This document shows, one piece after another, positions 15,584 to 24,600 of a stretch of 37,437 bases of DNA (position 1 is its first letter; each line of letters starts with the position of its first letter). The translations under genes and the position numbers were made by a program. The notes below the pieces were generated by a model, which saw nothing but the letters and a program-made list of their open reading frames with translations, did not search any database and was not told the origin of the DNA. The stretch comes from Candidatus Delongbacteria bacterium (GTDB lineage: Bacteria; UBA4055), in contig QKDR01000156.1 in assembly GCA_003252515.1 (NCBI GenBank), positions 1 to 37,437 on the forward strand, written 5' to 3'.

Positions 15584-16972
15584 CTAGAAGCTGACATCCA
15601 CCAGCTCTATCGGATAATTGCCGTCGAAACAGGCGAAACAAAAATTTCCGTCCGTATTGTTCACGCAGTCCGAAAGGTCTTTCTGGTCAAGATATTTAAG
15701 CGAAGTTACCCTAAGGTATTCCGGCATATCCGCGAAATCCATCCGGTTTGCCATAAGCTCTTCTTTGGTATTCGTGTCGAGTCCGTAGAAGCACGGGAAT
15801 TTTACGGGCGGCGACGCTATCCTGAGATGTATCTCTTTAACTCCGGCATTCCAGAGCATTCCGGCGATCTTTCGCATCGTCGTTCCGCGCACAATGGAGT
15901 CATCAACGAGCACAACGCGCTTGCCATTCAGGGTCGAGACCACGGGATTGAATTTCTGCTTGACGCTCTCGTCCCGGCCACGCTGATCCGGCTTGATGAA
16001 GGTCCTGCCTACATAATGGTTCCTGATCAGCGACATCTCGAACGGAATGTTTCGCGCCTGAGCGTAACCGAGCGCCTGAATGTTCGAAGAGTCCGGAACG
16101 GCTACGACCACATCCACTTCAAGGTCTTTATCATATTCCGCGAGAGCCTGGCCCATCTTCTTTCTGGCCTCATAAACGCAGATCCCGTACTGCCTGCTGT
16201 CGGGCATTGAAAAATATACCGGCTCGAATACGCAGTGCGCATATCCTTTTCTGCCGTTCCTCAGCTCAGGTGAACCAAACTTAAATCTTTCGATCTGATT
16301 ATCACCGAATACATGGATGATCTCGCCGGGTGTAACTTCCTCTATTTCGGTCGCTCTTAATATGTCCAGTCCTTTTGATTCAGAAGTGAATGCATAGCCG
16401 GTTTCCGTTTTACCGAACGAGAAAGGTCTGACACCGTAGGGGTCCCTGAAAGCCCACAACTCGTTCCTGCCTATCAGAACGGTTGAAAAAGCTCCTTTGA
16501 ACTTCTCCATCACCATTTTTATACAGTCAACTACCGGGATACCTTTGACTATGTGATGCCAAACGATGAACCTTAATAAAAGCTCGCCGTCATTCCCGCT
16601 GTTGAAGTTGACTTTTTCTTCCTTGAGCTCATCGGTAAGAGTTTTATAATTTGTAATATCACCGTTGCTGGCGAGGGCGAAAATAGTCCCCTCCAGAGTT
16701 TCTATCACATGCGGCTGAGAATTGTTCACGTCACTTGTCCCTCTGGTCGGGTACCTCACGTGACCTACTGCAATTCTTCCCGGAAAATCTTTTAAAACTG
16801 TCTCGGTCAGGTTATCCTTGACCAGGCCCAATCCTCTGATCTGTTTTATCTGTTTCCCGTTGCTTACCGCGAGTCCGCAACTCTCCTGTCCCCTGTTCTG
16901 GATCGCGAAAAGTCCGAGCATGGCGTCAAAAGCTGCGTCATCCGAATTAAATATCCCTACTACTCCGCACAT
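15584..16972 (-). CDS. purF: amidophosphoribosyltransferase
   Basis: First step of purine synthesis: PRPP plus glutamine gives phosphoribosylamine. 462 aa. Met then Cys2 gives the N-terminal nucleophile glutaminase (CGVVGIF; NRGQESCG; HVRYPTRG). The PRPP loop VLVDDSIVRGTT is at 355-366. Cysteines fit the iron-sulfur type of PurF known from Bacillus: C247 (CVFEPVYF), the Cys in FPCFYGLDT and the pair in NFCFACFDG. No long propeptide is visible before Cys2. AGGA lies 7 bases before the ATG. First gene of a five-gene operon; the next start is 23 bases past its stop. Confidence 0.97.
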   Translation of the reverse strand: MCGVVGIFNSDDAAFDAMLGLFAIQNRGQESCGLAVSNGKQIKQIRGLGLVKDNLTETVLKDFPGRIAVGHVRYPTRGTSDVNNSQPHVIETLEGTIFALASNGDITNYKTLTDELKEEKVNFNSGNDGELLLRFIVWHHIVKGIPVVDCIKMVMEKFKGAFSTVLIGRNELWAFRDPYGVRPFSFGKTETGYAFTSESKGLDILRATEIEEVTPGEIIHVFGDNQIERFKFGSPELRNGRKGYAHCVFEPVYFSMPDSRQYGICVYEARKKMGQALAEYDKDLEVDVVVAVPDSSNIQALGYAQARNIPFEMSLIRNHYVGRTFIKPDQRGRDESVKQKFNPVVSTLNGKRVVLVDDSIVRGTTMRKIAGMLWNAGVKEIHLRIASPPVKFPCFYGLDTNTKEELMANRMDFADMPEYLRVTSLKYLDQKDLSDCVNNTDGNFCFACFDGNYPIELVDVSF

Positions 16973-17010
16973 TTTTCATTCCTTTTTTTCATTGCGTGTG
17001 AACCGACTGA

Positions 17011-17039
17011 AATGTATGATTTATATTTGATAAAATCAA
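17011..17039 (-). promoter_or_regulatory. purF: candidate promoter of the purF operon
   Basis: On the minus strand TTGATT (17039-17034), a 17-base spacer and TACATT (17016-17011), read on as TACATTTC. The start of transcription would be near 17004, giving a leader of about 30 bases. No purine riboswitch or other leader fits in this space. Confidence 0.4.
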
Positions 17040-17053
17040 TTGGTGAAACGCAA

Positions 17054-17608
17054 TTAATCTTTGGGTTTTACGAACCTGGTTTTATTGATATCCTTGCCGT
17101 GAGAAAATTTGATCGCCAGTCCGACCAGAGCGAGCGAGCCTCCAAGATAGAGAATCTCCAGAGGATTCTCGAACCGTGCCTTGACCACATACTTGAGAAA
17201 AGTGATTATCATTATCATCATTATGACCTTCGCCAGAACTTCCTTAAGCTCCTCAAGTGATTCGAACTTAAGCCAGTGAGGCCTGATATCGTCCTGTTCC
17301 TCGGCAGGATCGAGCTTTGATATAAAAAGATCGTAGGTGCCCAGACCGAAGATCAGCAAAACTATTCCGAGCAGGAAATCGTCTACGATCGTTATTACCA
17401 TCATTATCAGAGTGTTATATGTTTCTTCAGGAAGATGGCCCAGATGATCATATACCGATACAACGAACAGCTTCAGCGCGAAATATGTTTCGATGAACCC
17501 GAGCGTAAAGATCACCGCCGAACAAACAAGCAGCGATATTATTCCAAGAAAAATTATCAGCCTGTAATTCCAAAGGAACTTCTCAAGTATTTCTTCAAAT
17601 CTACCCAT
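17054..17608 (-). CDS. YqhA-family membrane protein (UPF0114)
   Basis: 184 aa with about four membrane segments: IIFLGIISLLVCSAVIF near the N-terminus, TLIMMVITIVDDFLLGIVLLIFGLGTYDLF, VIMMIMIITFLKYVV and ILYLGGSLALVGLAI. VDDFLLGIVLLIFGLGTYDLF is the family signature. Function is unknown in the family, with a role in membrane or redox stress proposed for some. The frame extends to a TTG at 17623, but the ATG at 17608 has AAAGGGGG just before it and is chosen. It starts 15 bases after the flavodoxin stop, so the two are an operon. Confidence 0.85.
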   Translation of the reverse strand: MGRFEEILEKFLWNYRLIIFLGIISLLVCSAVIFTLGFIETYFALKLFVVSVYDHLGHLPEETYNTLIMMVITIVDDFLLGIVLLIFGLGTYDLFISKLDPAEEQDDIRPHWLKFESLEELKEVLAKVIMMIMIITFLKYVVKARFENPLEILYLGGSLALVGLAIKFSHGKDINKTRFVKPKD

Positions 17609-17623
17609 CTTTCCCCCTTTCAA

Positions 17624-18121
17624 TTAATCGAATATCCCTGCCGCTTTGAGCATCATTCCGGTCCAGTCCTTAGCTCTTTCTATATCTTTGTCCTTTTCAT
17701 GCCTTAACGGATCTTTAAAATCAATGCTGCCCAGAATCTCATTTCCTTCAACAGCCTCCTCGAACTTTTCGATAAAATTCCTGGGTCCACCGCCGTGACA
17801 GTAGAACAGAGCCACCTTCTTTCCCGTCGGTTTATGATCTCTGAAGTAAGTCCTCAAAGCCGGAGCATAGGTCCACGCCCATACCGGTGTCCCGAAAAAG
17901 ATAATGTCATAATCTTCAGGTTTAACGTCAAACGGCAACAGCTCAGGTTCAGACTTACTCCACGCCTGTTTGCCGCCAACCAGTATTTTCATAAAATTGT
18001 TCCGGGTGATCTCTTTAACCGGCTTGAGCTCAAGAATATCCGCCCCAGCAGCAGCAGCGACAGACTCCGCCATCATCTTAGTATTTCCGTCAAGCGAGTA
18101 GAATACAACCAGTTTTTTCAT
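17624..18121 (-). CDS. flavodoxin-fold protein
   Basis: 165 aa. The N-terminal FMN phosphate loop is VVFYSLDGNTKMMAE (flavodoxin T/S-x-T/N-G-x-T type). GTPVWAWTYAPALRTYF is the second FMN-contact loop, and FYCHGGGPRNFI the third. The size and order match the Flavodoxin_4-like group of small electron carriers or NAD(P)H-quinone-type flavoproteins. AAAGGAG lies 6 bases before the ATG. A TATATTTG element on the minus strand at 18152-18145 may be its -10. The partner protein is unknown; the YqhA-family gene is co-transcribed. Confidence 0.88.
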   Translation of the reverse strand: MKKLVVFYSLDGNTKMMAESVAAAAGADILELKPVKEITRNNFMKILVGGKQAWSKSEPELLPFDVKPEDYDIIFFGTPVWAWTYAPALRTYFRDHKPTGKKVALFYCHGGGPRNFIEKFEEAVEGNEILGSIDFKDPLRHEKDKDIERAKDWTGMMLKAAGIFD

Positions 18122-18227
18122 ACCGACTCCTTTATCTTAAATCTCAAATATAATAAAAAAGCTGAAGAATATCACGTAAATAATTCACACTTGATTTGTA
18201 ATACAAAATACTTTAGATTGTTCAGGT

Positions 18228-19364
18228 ATGAAATTATCGTTCAAACGAATTACTTCTTCAGGCAGTTTCATCCCTGAGATAGACGGATTAAGATTCATCG
18301 CGATCGTAAGTGTCGTTCTGTTCCATCTTAATGAATTCCTGAAAGTAAAAGACATAAATCAGTATGCCGACAGTATTGACTATTTCTGGCTGAAACACAT
18401 AGTGTCGCACGGGCATCTGGGTGTACCCCTTTTTTTCGCGATCAGCGGTTTCATTCTGGGAATGCCGTTCGCGAAGTTCTATCTTGCTGACGGAAAACCC
18501 GTAAGCCTAAAAAAATATTTCATTAGAAGACTGACCCGACTGGAGCCGCCGTATATTATTATTATGACGATACTGCTGTTCGGCGCTGTCTATGTAGCCA
18601 AAATACTTACACTTGAAAAGGGAATTGTAAGCTATCTCGCATCAATAATTTATTCGCATAATATCATCTTCCCCGATGTGCTGCCCGAACTGAACGGGGC
18701 CGCCTGGAGCCTTGAAGTCGAAGTCCAGTTCTATATTCTGGCCCCTTTAATGGCATACGTTTTTTCAGTAAAGTCATTTAAAGTAAGAAGAATGTCGATA
18801 ATTTTTACAGCTGTTCTTTTTCTTATCATTAATCATACCGTCTTCAGCCAGTCCCACTTTATAAGCTTAATTAATTACCTGCAGTACTTTCTGACCGGTT
18901 TCTTACTGGCCGACCTGTATATATCGAAATCGCCGCTGATGCCCAAAACGAAATTCGACTTTATGATCGGGATTTTCTTATTTACGGTAATATGGCTCTT
19001 TACCGAAGAGGATTTTAATTCCGATCTGCATAAGTTCGTCTGGGAGACCGTTCAGCTGACAGCTATTTTTTTTCTGTACTATTATGTTTTATTCCATAAA
19101 ATATTCAGATTCCTGTCGTTCAGGATGATCACGAATATAGGCGGTATGTGCTACACGATCTATTTAGTTCACGCCTCGGTTATAAGTCTTTTCGGCAATT
19201 ATGTATGCGGAGTTTCATTCTCGAAATACTCTTTTATAAACGTATCCGTCTACTCTGTAATATTATTATCCTTTGTATTACTAGTATCGTCCGTATTTTT
19301 TCTGCTTGTCGAAAGGCCGTGCATGGACCCGGACTGGTATAAAAAGATATTCAGGCGGCGCTGA
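18228..19364 (+). CDS. acyltransferase 3 family membrane protein (OafA/YrhL type)
   Basis: 378 aa, about ten membrane helices. IDGLRFIAIVSVVLFHLNEF holds the Arg-x10-His signature of acyltransferase 3; FFAISGFILG, RRLTRLEPPYII and AAWSLEVEVQFY are further family motifs. These proteins O-acylate sugars of LPS, peptidoglycan or exopolysaccharide, moving acyl groups across the inner membrane. No extra SGNH domain is present. Single gene, divergent from the flavodoxin. Its stop lies 3 bases from the convergent pbpC end, with no terminator visible between them. Acceptor unknown. Confidence 0.92.
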   Translation: MKLSFKRITSSGSFIPEIDGLRFIAIVSVVLFHLNEFLKVKDINQYADSIDYFWLKHIVSHGHLGVPLFFAISGFILGMPFAKFYLADGKPVSLKKYFIRRLTRLEPPYIIIMTILLFGAVYVAKILTLEKGIVSYLASIIYSHNIIFPDVLPELNGAAWSLEVEVQFYILAPLMAYVFSVKSFKVRRMSIIFTAVLFLIINHTVFSQSHFISLINYLQYFLTGFLLADLYISKSPLMPKTKFDFMIGIFLFTVIWLFTEEDFNSDLHKFVWETVQLTAIFFLYYYVLFHKIFRFLSFRMITNIGGMCYTIYLVHASVISLFGNYVCGVSFSKYSFINVSVYSVILLSFVLLVSSVFFLLVERPCMDPDWYKKIFRRR

Positions 19365-19366
19365 TC

Positions 19367-21688
19367 TTATCTGCTACGAAGGACCTCGAAACTGACCTGC
19401 CTGTCGATCCCGTTCATGTCTATGACCTTTAAAGTGTGAATGCCGCTTTCAAGATTAACTGATCTCGAGTGCTCGTTTTCCGTAATTCCATAATAGATCC
19501 CGTCTATATACCAGAATACTTTCGCGGCTTTTTGAGCATGAGCTACGTCGAGCTTGATACGCTGGGTGACTCCGCCTATGTCTGTCGGTATATAGACTTT
19601 CGAGCCGCTGACGGGATAGATTATGTTCATTTCTGTGTTCCCCTGCTGAGACGGGCACGAACGCCTGTGTTCAGGGATCCCGTCAACCGCGGCGCCGGCT
19701 TTCCTGAGTGTTCTTGCGACCAGCGGGGGATAGCGGAGCACGGTCTTTTCTTTATGTCCGTCATCCCAGCACAGCGAGCACACCTGCTCTTTACCGTCCG
19801 CGGAAATATGTATCCTGTCATGATACGGGCATAGAGAAAGCGGGGCACTGTTCTTCGGCAGAAGCACGCTGACGGTTCCGGTACAGCAGTCTGACGGAGC
19901 GTATCCTGTCATACTGCAGACATCCGCGAACCTGATTTCGTTAACCGGAGCGTAGAAGGGCTCGTATTTATCCGTGCTGATCGAATTGAAAATATCGAAC
20001 AGGACCGGTCCCGCGCTCTTCGCTCCGCCGAGGGATTTGTTCCCGTCACCGGTAAAATTGCCGCACCACACGCCGACTGTCCATTCCGTGGTCACTCCGA
20101 GAGCCCACGCATCCTTATGCCCGTAGCTCGTCCCGGTCTTCCATGACACAGGCCTCGAATTCTCGAACAGGTTCCAGAAATATTCTATGCCCGGCCTGTT
20201 GACGTCCTCCAGCATTTTAAGAACGATATATGATGCCCCTTTCGATATGAGCTGTTTTGTCACTTTCTTCTCTTCATACGTATTTTCTTCCAGCTCCAGA
20301 TCACCGAACTCACCGTAATTACCGAGCCCCCTGAAAAGGCTTACCATGTCCCGAAGGCTGACTTCCGCACCGCCGATGATAAGTGACAGCCCGTAATCGT
20401 CAGGGCTCCGGAAAAGCGTGCTGACACCCGCATCTTTTAGAAATGCGTAAAAATGATACAGTCCGTATCTTTTTAAAAGCATTACAGCAGGAACGTTCAG
20501 AGATCTCGTTAGAGCTTCTTTCACGGTAACAAGCCCGGAAAATTTATCGTCAGCGTTCATCGGACTGAAGTTCGAAATATTTACCGGAACATCCTCAAGA
20601 AGTGAAGCCTCGCATATCAGCCCTTCATCCACTGCTTTAGCATAGAGAAAAGGTTTGAGCACTGAGCCGGACGACCTTGAAGCAAGTACTCCGTCAACCT
20701 TACCGTTCTTCGAATTGTCCCAGAAATCCTGCGATCCGACATAAGCCCTGACCTTCCCCGATCCTGTTTCGGCTACAAGAACGGCCATATTGTCAATTCC
20801 GTAATTCTGCAGATAAACCGAATGTCTTTTCACGATCTCTTCTGTCTCGTTCTGTATCTTTTTGTCTATCGTTGACCTTATAATGTTCTCATCTGACTTC
20901 CTGACAAGATATTCCGATGCGTGGGGAGCTTCTTTGGGAAAGTCGTTCGGAATTATGATGATCTTTTCCGCTGTCGAGATCCTTAGGGTTTCCCCGTCGA
21001 TAAAGCCTTCGTCTTTCAGCTTTAACAGCAGACCGTTCCTTTTTTGAACGAGTCTCCCCTGATTTATTCCCGGAGCCAGCTGACCCGGCGAGTTCGGAAG
21101 TATGGCAAGCAGTGCCGATTCGCTCCAGCTGAGCTGATCCGCCGGTTTCCCGAAATATTTGTACGAGGCGGTCTGGTAGCCGATTATGTTCCTTCCGTAA
21201 GGAGCAAGCAGAAGATACTGTCTGAGTATTTCATCCTTATCGAGGTAAAGCTCGAGCTTAACGCTCTGGAACATCTCGGTCAGCTTGTTGAAGTATGTCC
21301 TCGACTTGCGGTTCTTTATCCTGGCCAGCTGCATCGTCAGCGTGCTTCCTCCCGATACGACCCGCCCGTTCCTTATGTTAAGGTATGCCGCTCTGAGCAC
21401 TGCGACCGGATCAACCCCGAAATGCGAATAGAACCGCTTGTCCTCGAACACCAGAACGCAGGTCTTCAGTTTCTCCGGTACCGGCGTTCCCGTGTCGGGA
21501 TACACCCACTGCTCTTCCCTGTTCAGAAACACTCTAAGCATTTCGCCGTCTTTATCAAGCACGACTCTGCTGAATATTGCAGGATCAGGCTTTATTTCGA
21601 CAGGTATAAGAAGAACCGTCAGGATAAAAATTAAAATTGAACCCGATATAAGGATGATAAAATTCTTTTTATTCAAAAACTTCTTCAC
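19367..21688 (-). CDS. pbpC: penicillin-binding protein 1C
   Basis: Bifunctional peptidoglycan synthase in the inner membrane, 773 aa. One TM helix at about 10-30. The glycosyltransferase 51 domain has FEDKRFYSHFGVDP (82-94) and GGSTLTMQLAR (113-123). The transpeptidase has S342-VLK, SLN(VP) and WKTGTSYGHKDAW. The C-terminal 100 residues (YPVSGSKVYIPTDIGG to the end) form the PBP1C-specific beta domain, after a cysteine-rich linker. The start codon is GTG, overlapping the alpha-2-macroglobulin stop as GTGA. yfhM-pbpC pairing is well known in Gram-negatives. Confidence 0.95.
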   Translation of the reverse strand: MKKFLNKKNFIILISGSILIFILTVLLIPVEIKPDPAIFSRVVLDKDGEMLRVFLNREEQWVYPDTGTPVPEKLKTCVLVFEDKRFYSHFGVDPVAVLRAAYLNIRNGRVVSGGSTLTMQLARIKNRKSRTYFNKLTEMFQSVKLELYLDKDEILRQYLLLAPYGRNIIGYQTASYKYFGKPADQLSWSESALLAILPNSPGQLAPGINQGRLVQKRNGLLLKLKDEGFIDGETLRISTAEKIIIIPNDFPKEAPHASEYLVRKSDENIIRSTIDKKIQNETEEIVKRHSVYLQNYGIDNMAVLVAETGSGKVRAYVGSQDFWDNSKNGKVDGVLASRSSGSVLKPFLYAKAVDEGLICEASLLEDVPVNISNFSPMNADDKFSGLVTVKEALTRSLNVPAVMLLKRYGLYHFYAFLKDAGVSTLFRSPDDYGLSLIIGGAEVSLRDMVSLFRGLGNYGEFGDLELEENTYEEKKVTKQLISKGASYIVLKMLEDVNRPGIEYFWNLFENSRPVSWKTGTSYGHKDAWALGVTTEWTVGVWCGNFTGDGNKSLGGAKSAGPVLFDIFNSISTDKYEPFYAPVNEIRFADVCSMTGYAPSDCCTGTVSVLLPKNSAPLSLCPYHDRIHISADGKEQVCSLCWDDGHKEKTVLRYPPLVARTLRKAGAAVDGIPEHRRSCPSQQGNTEMNIIYPVSGSKVYIPTDIGGVTQRIKLDVAHAQKAAKVFWYIDGIYYGITENEHSRSVNLESGIHTLKVIDMNGIDRQVSFEVLRSR

Positions 21689-24600
21689 TTTACTACTTCG
21701 ACGCTCATTCCGGGATCAATGAAATAATACTCCCTGCTGTACATGGATTCAGTCAGTGTCTCCGGCATATAGAACTTACCTGTCGTCACAGCTCTGAGAT
21801 CAATCTCGAAGACCATCTCCTTCACGTTTTTGTCCATATCGTAGAACCACATCACCCTGTCGTCCCTGATGTCGGTATATCTGATATGCTGACTGTAATT
21901 GTATGAGCCTGATGAATATCCGTAACTTCTTTTTGTCGAAGCCGTCGAATAGGCGTTATCGTCGTTCAGCCTTTTATTTTCGATCTCCCAGCCTGAAGGC
22001 AGTATCTGCACGAGCGCCATGTTCTTAAGCTCTGAAGCTGAAGTCTTGGTAACCTTTATCTTTAGCCTGAAAATGTCACCCTGTTTTACGGATCTTATTC
22101 CGCTGTCGGAGTTTTTGAAAATTTTACCGATAACAGTCTTGGGATCATTTTCCATCGGCTGACCGCTCTCGTCCAGCCAGTATCTTTCTATAAGCAGTCC
22201 TTTGCCTTCACGTACAGTCGGATGCTGTGATGATATGCCGTCCCAGTTAAGCGTAACGAATATATTATCCGATCCCGCTCCGTCAATTGAAGTAAATCTT
22301 ACTTTTGTTCCCGGACCGGCGGTGATCTGCTTTACCCCGCTAAGTTCTTTCGTTATCAGCTCAACGGTCTCATTATCGTCAATAGTGATCGTGCCTCCGT
22401 ATTTTACGTCCGTTCTGAAATATTGAGGATATTTATCCATGAACTTACCGATCGCGAGCATGACGAATCCGCTGGTCTGCGTCGAGAACCATTCGTCCGA
22501 GTTGATTTCGTCTACAAGATTACCGTAAAGTTCGACCGCCTTTGACTCCATATCCATCTCGACGAGCGATATAAGTATCATGGCCTTGTCTCTTGTCACG
22601 CATCCGAAAGTACCTGACAGTTCCGTATAATCGTCCACGAGAACGCCTGCCGTCAAAGCTATGTTTTCCGCTGTTTCCTTCATACCCGCTGCCTTATAGC
22701 ATACCGCCATCATCCACCTTTCAGTGTCGTCAAGATAGTTCAGGTTGATCTCCTTCATCAGGTTCATCGCTCCTGTCTCGGGTTCGCCGGCCAGCGCCAG
22801 CACGAACAGCCTGTATATCTGTATCCTGATCTCATTATATTTCTCTCTTTTCTCCCGGCTGTCCTTCCAGCTTATCCAGTCCGAGATCTTCTGAACTTTC
22901 TGCATTATAGCTACAGAATGCATGTTCCTTTTCCAGTTGTCCCACATATCCGTCGGAACGAAATATCCCTTCTTTCCGGATTCGAGAAGGAAATGTCCCG
23001 CGTAAATGTCAGCCCAGGAACTGTAGTAGGTATTTCTGCCTGGCCAGTAGGAAAATGACCCGTTGTCGTTCTGGAACGTCCACAGTTTGGCTATCGTAGT
23101 ATTTATATTGCCGTCCAGTTCCTCATAAAGAGCGCTGTACTGCTTCAGAAGAGGTTTTACCGCCAGCTGCGGGAATCCTTTGGATGTTGTCTGCTCCAGG
23201 CAGCCGTAGGGATATCCCAGAATATTATTCAGTCTTTTGTTTACATCGGGCATCTTTATTCTGGACACGCTGACGGAAGCATTTACAGTACCGTCCAGAT
23301 ATTTCTGCGGGATCATGAATTCCGCAGTCGCGCCTTTCTCCACTATCATCGTTTTATTGCTGAACTCTCTCGGAGAAGGAGCTTTGACGGCTATCTCGGT
23401 GTTGCTTTCAGCCCTGAATTTTCCCGATAACGCTTTGATCTTTACATGTCCGACACCAATAGCGCTTCCGACTTTCACTCTGAAGTAAACGAGCTTATTC
23501 TCAACTTTATCGAACCTGACAGTGATAATCTTCTCTTCCGAAGTCAGCGGTCCCTGAAGCTCGAGCTCTACCTGCGCCTCTTTAACTTTCCCGTCCATGC
23601 AGAACACCGTTACGGGCAGGTCGAATTCGTCACCGGGAGAGAGAGTTCTGGGAAGGGTAGGCTGTACCATGAGCTCGGATTTGACCGGTACCCGTTTGTC
23701 AGCCGAACCGAAATTCTCGTTCTTTGCCGAAACGACCATGATGCGGACAGCTCCGATGTACTCGGGCATCATGAACTCCACTTCCGCTTTCCCGTTCTTA
23801 TCTGTTTTCAGCGGCCCTTTGAACATCGCGACCGCCTTGAACCTGTCCGCCTTCACGTTGGAAAGCATCTTGCTCCTTTCGGCAAGGCCTCCGCCCGCGG
23901 AGAACACATTCATCACATCGCCCTTGTTGGCGTTTATTACAAGATTATAAAGGTCGTAAAGATTTACACCCAGCCTGAGTTTAGAGTAAAAGAATTTCCA
24001 GACATCAGGAGTGGAGAAATCGGTCAGGCTTAACAGCCCCTCGTCAACAACGGCGATTGTGAACTGCGTCTCCGCTCCCGCGTCGATCCCGATCGAAAAT
24101 TTTTCGTTCGGCCTGAGCGATCCCGGCACGCTGATCCCGATCTCCTGTTTCGTCAACTTCTCCTCAACCCCGATCGGGATCGTCCCGACCAGCCTGACGG
24201 GTCTGTCGTTGTCGGCCTGAGAGTTCGGCTGAATCACCGAGACCGTGCAGTATATGTTAGGCACCATAGCTTTTGTAACTGGTATCTGTATCGCGGTCTC
24301 GGTGCCGGAGCTTTCAAGACTGTAGCTGTCAATATTGGACGATCCCTTGTCGACAGACACGATCACTCTTGAGTTCAGGCCGGTCGGGAACCTGACGACA
24401 GCCGTCTCGCCCGGAGCGTATATGTCTTTTTCCGTGCGCAGTGTCAGTAGCTCCGCGTCGCTGATGTCGTTATCGTTACCGCCCCAGTAAGACGCGTTCA
24501 CGAAATAAGCGGCCGAATGGGAGTTTTCAGCGCTCTGTGTGACCTCGACTAAATACAGGCCGTCCCGCGCCGGATTGAAAACGAACTTATGCGGTTTGTC

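Noticed and set aside
16992-17055. Inverted ATTGCGT/ACGCAAT around the purF promoter as an operator
   Set aside because: Only 7 bp, more than 40 bases apart, with imperfect extension; could be chance.
17054-17623. TTG start at 17623 for the YqhA-family protein
   Set aside because: AAAGGGGG directly before the ATG at 17608 makes the shorter form far more likely.
18145-18175. Full promoter for the flavodoxin gene
   Set aside because: A TATATTTG element is present but no acceptable -35 lies 16-18 bases upstream, so it is mentioned only as a -10.
21044-21634. 196-codon plus-strand frame inside pbpC
   Set aside because: Antisense shadow of a well-supported gene.
23446-24033. 195-codon plus-strand frame inside the alpha-2-macroglobulin gene
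   Set aside because: Shadow of the minus-strand gene; no ribosome site, no recognisable protein.
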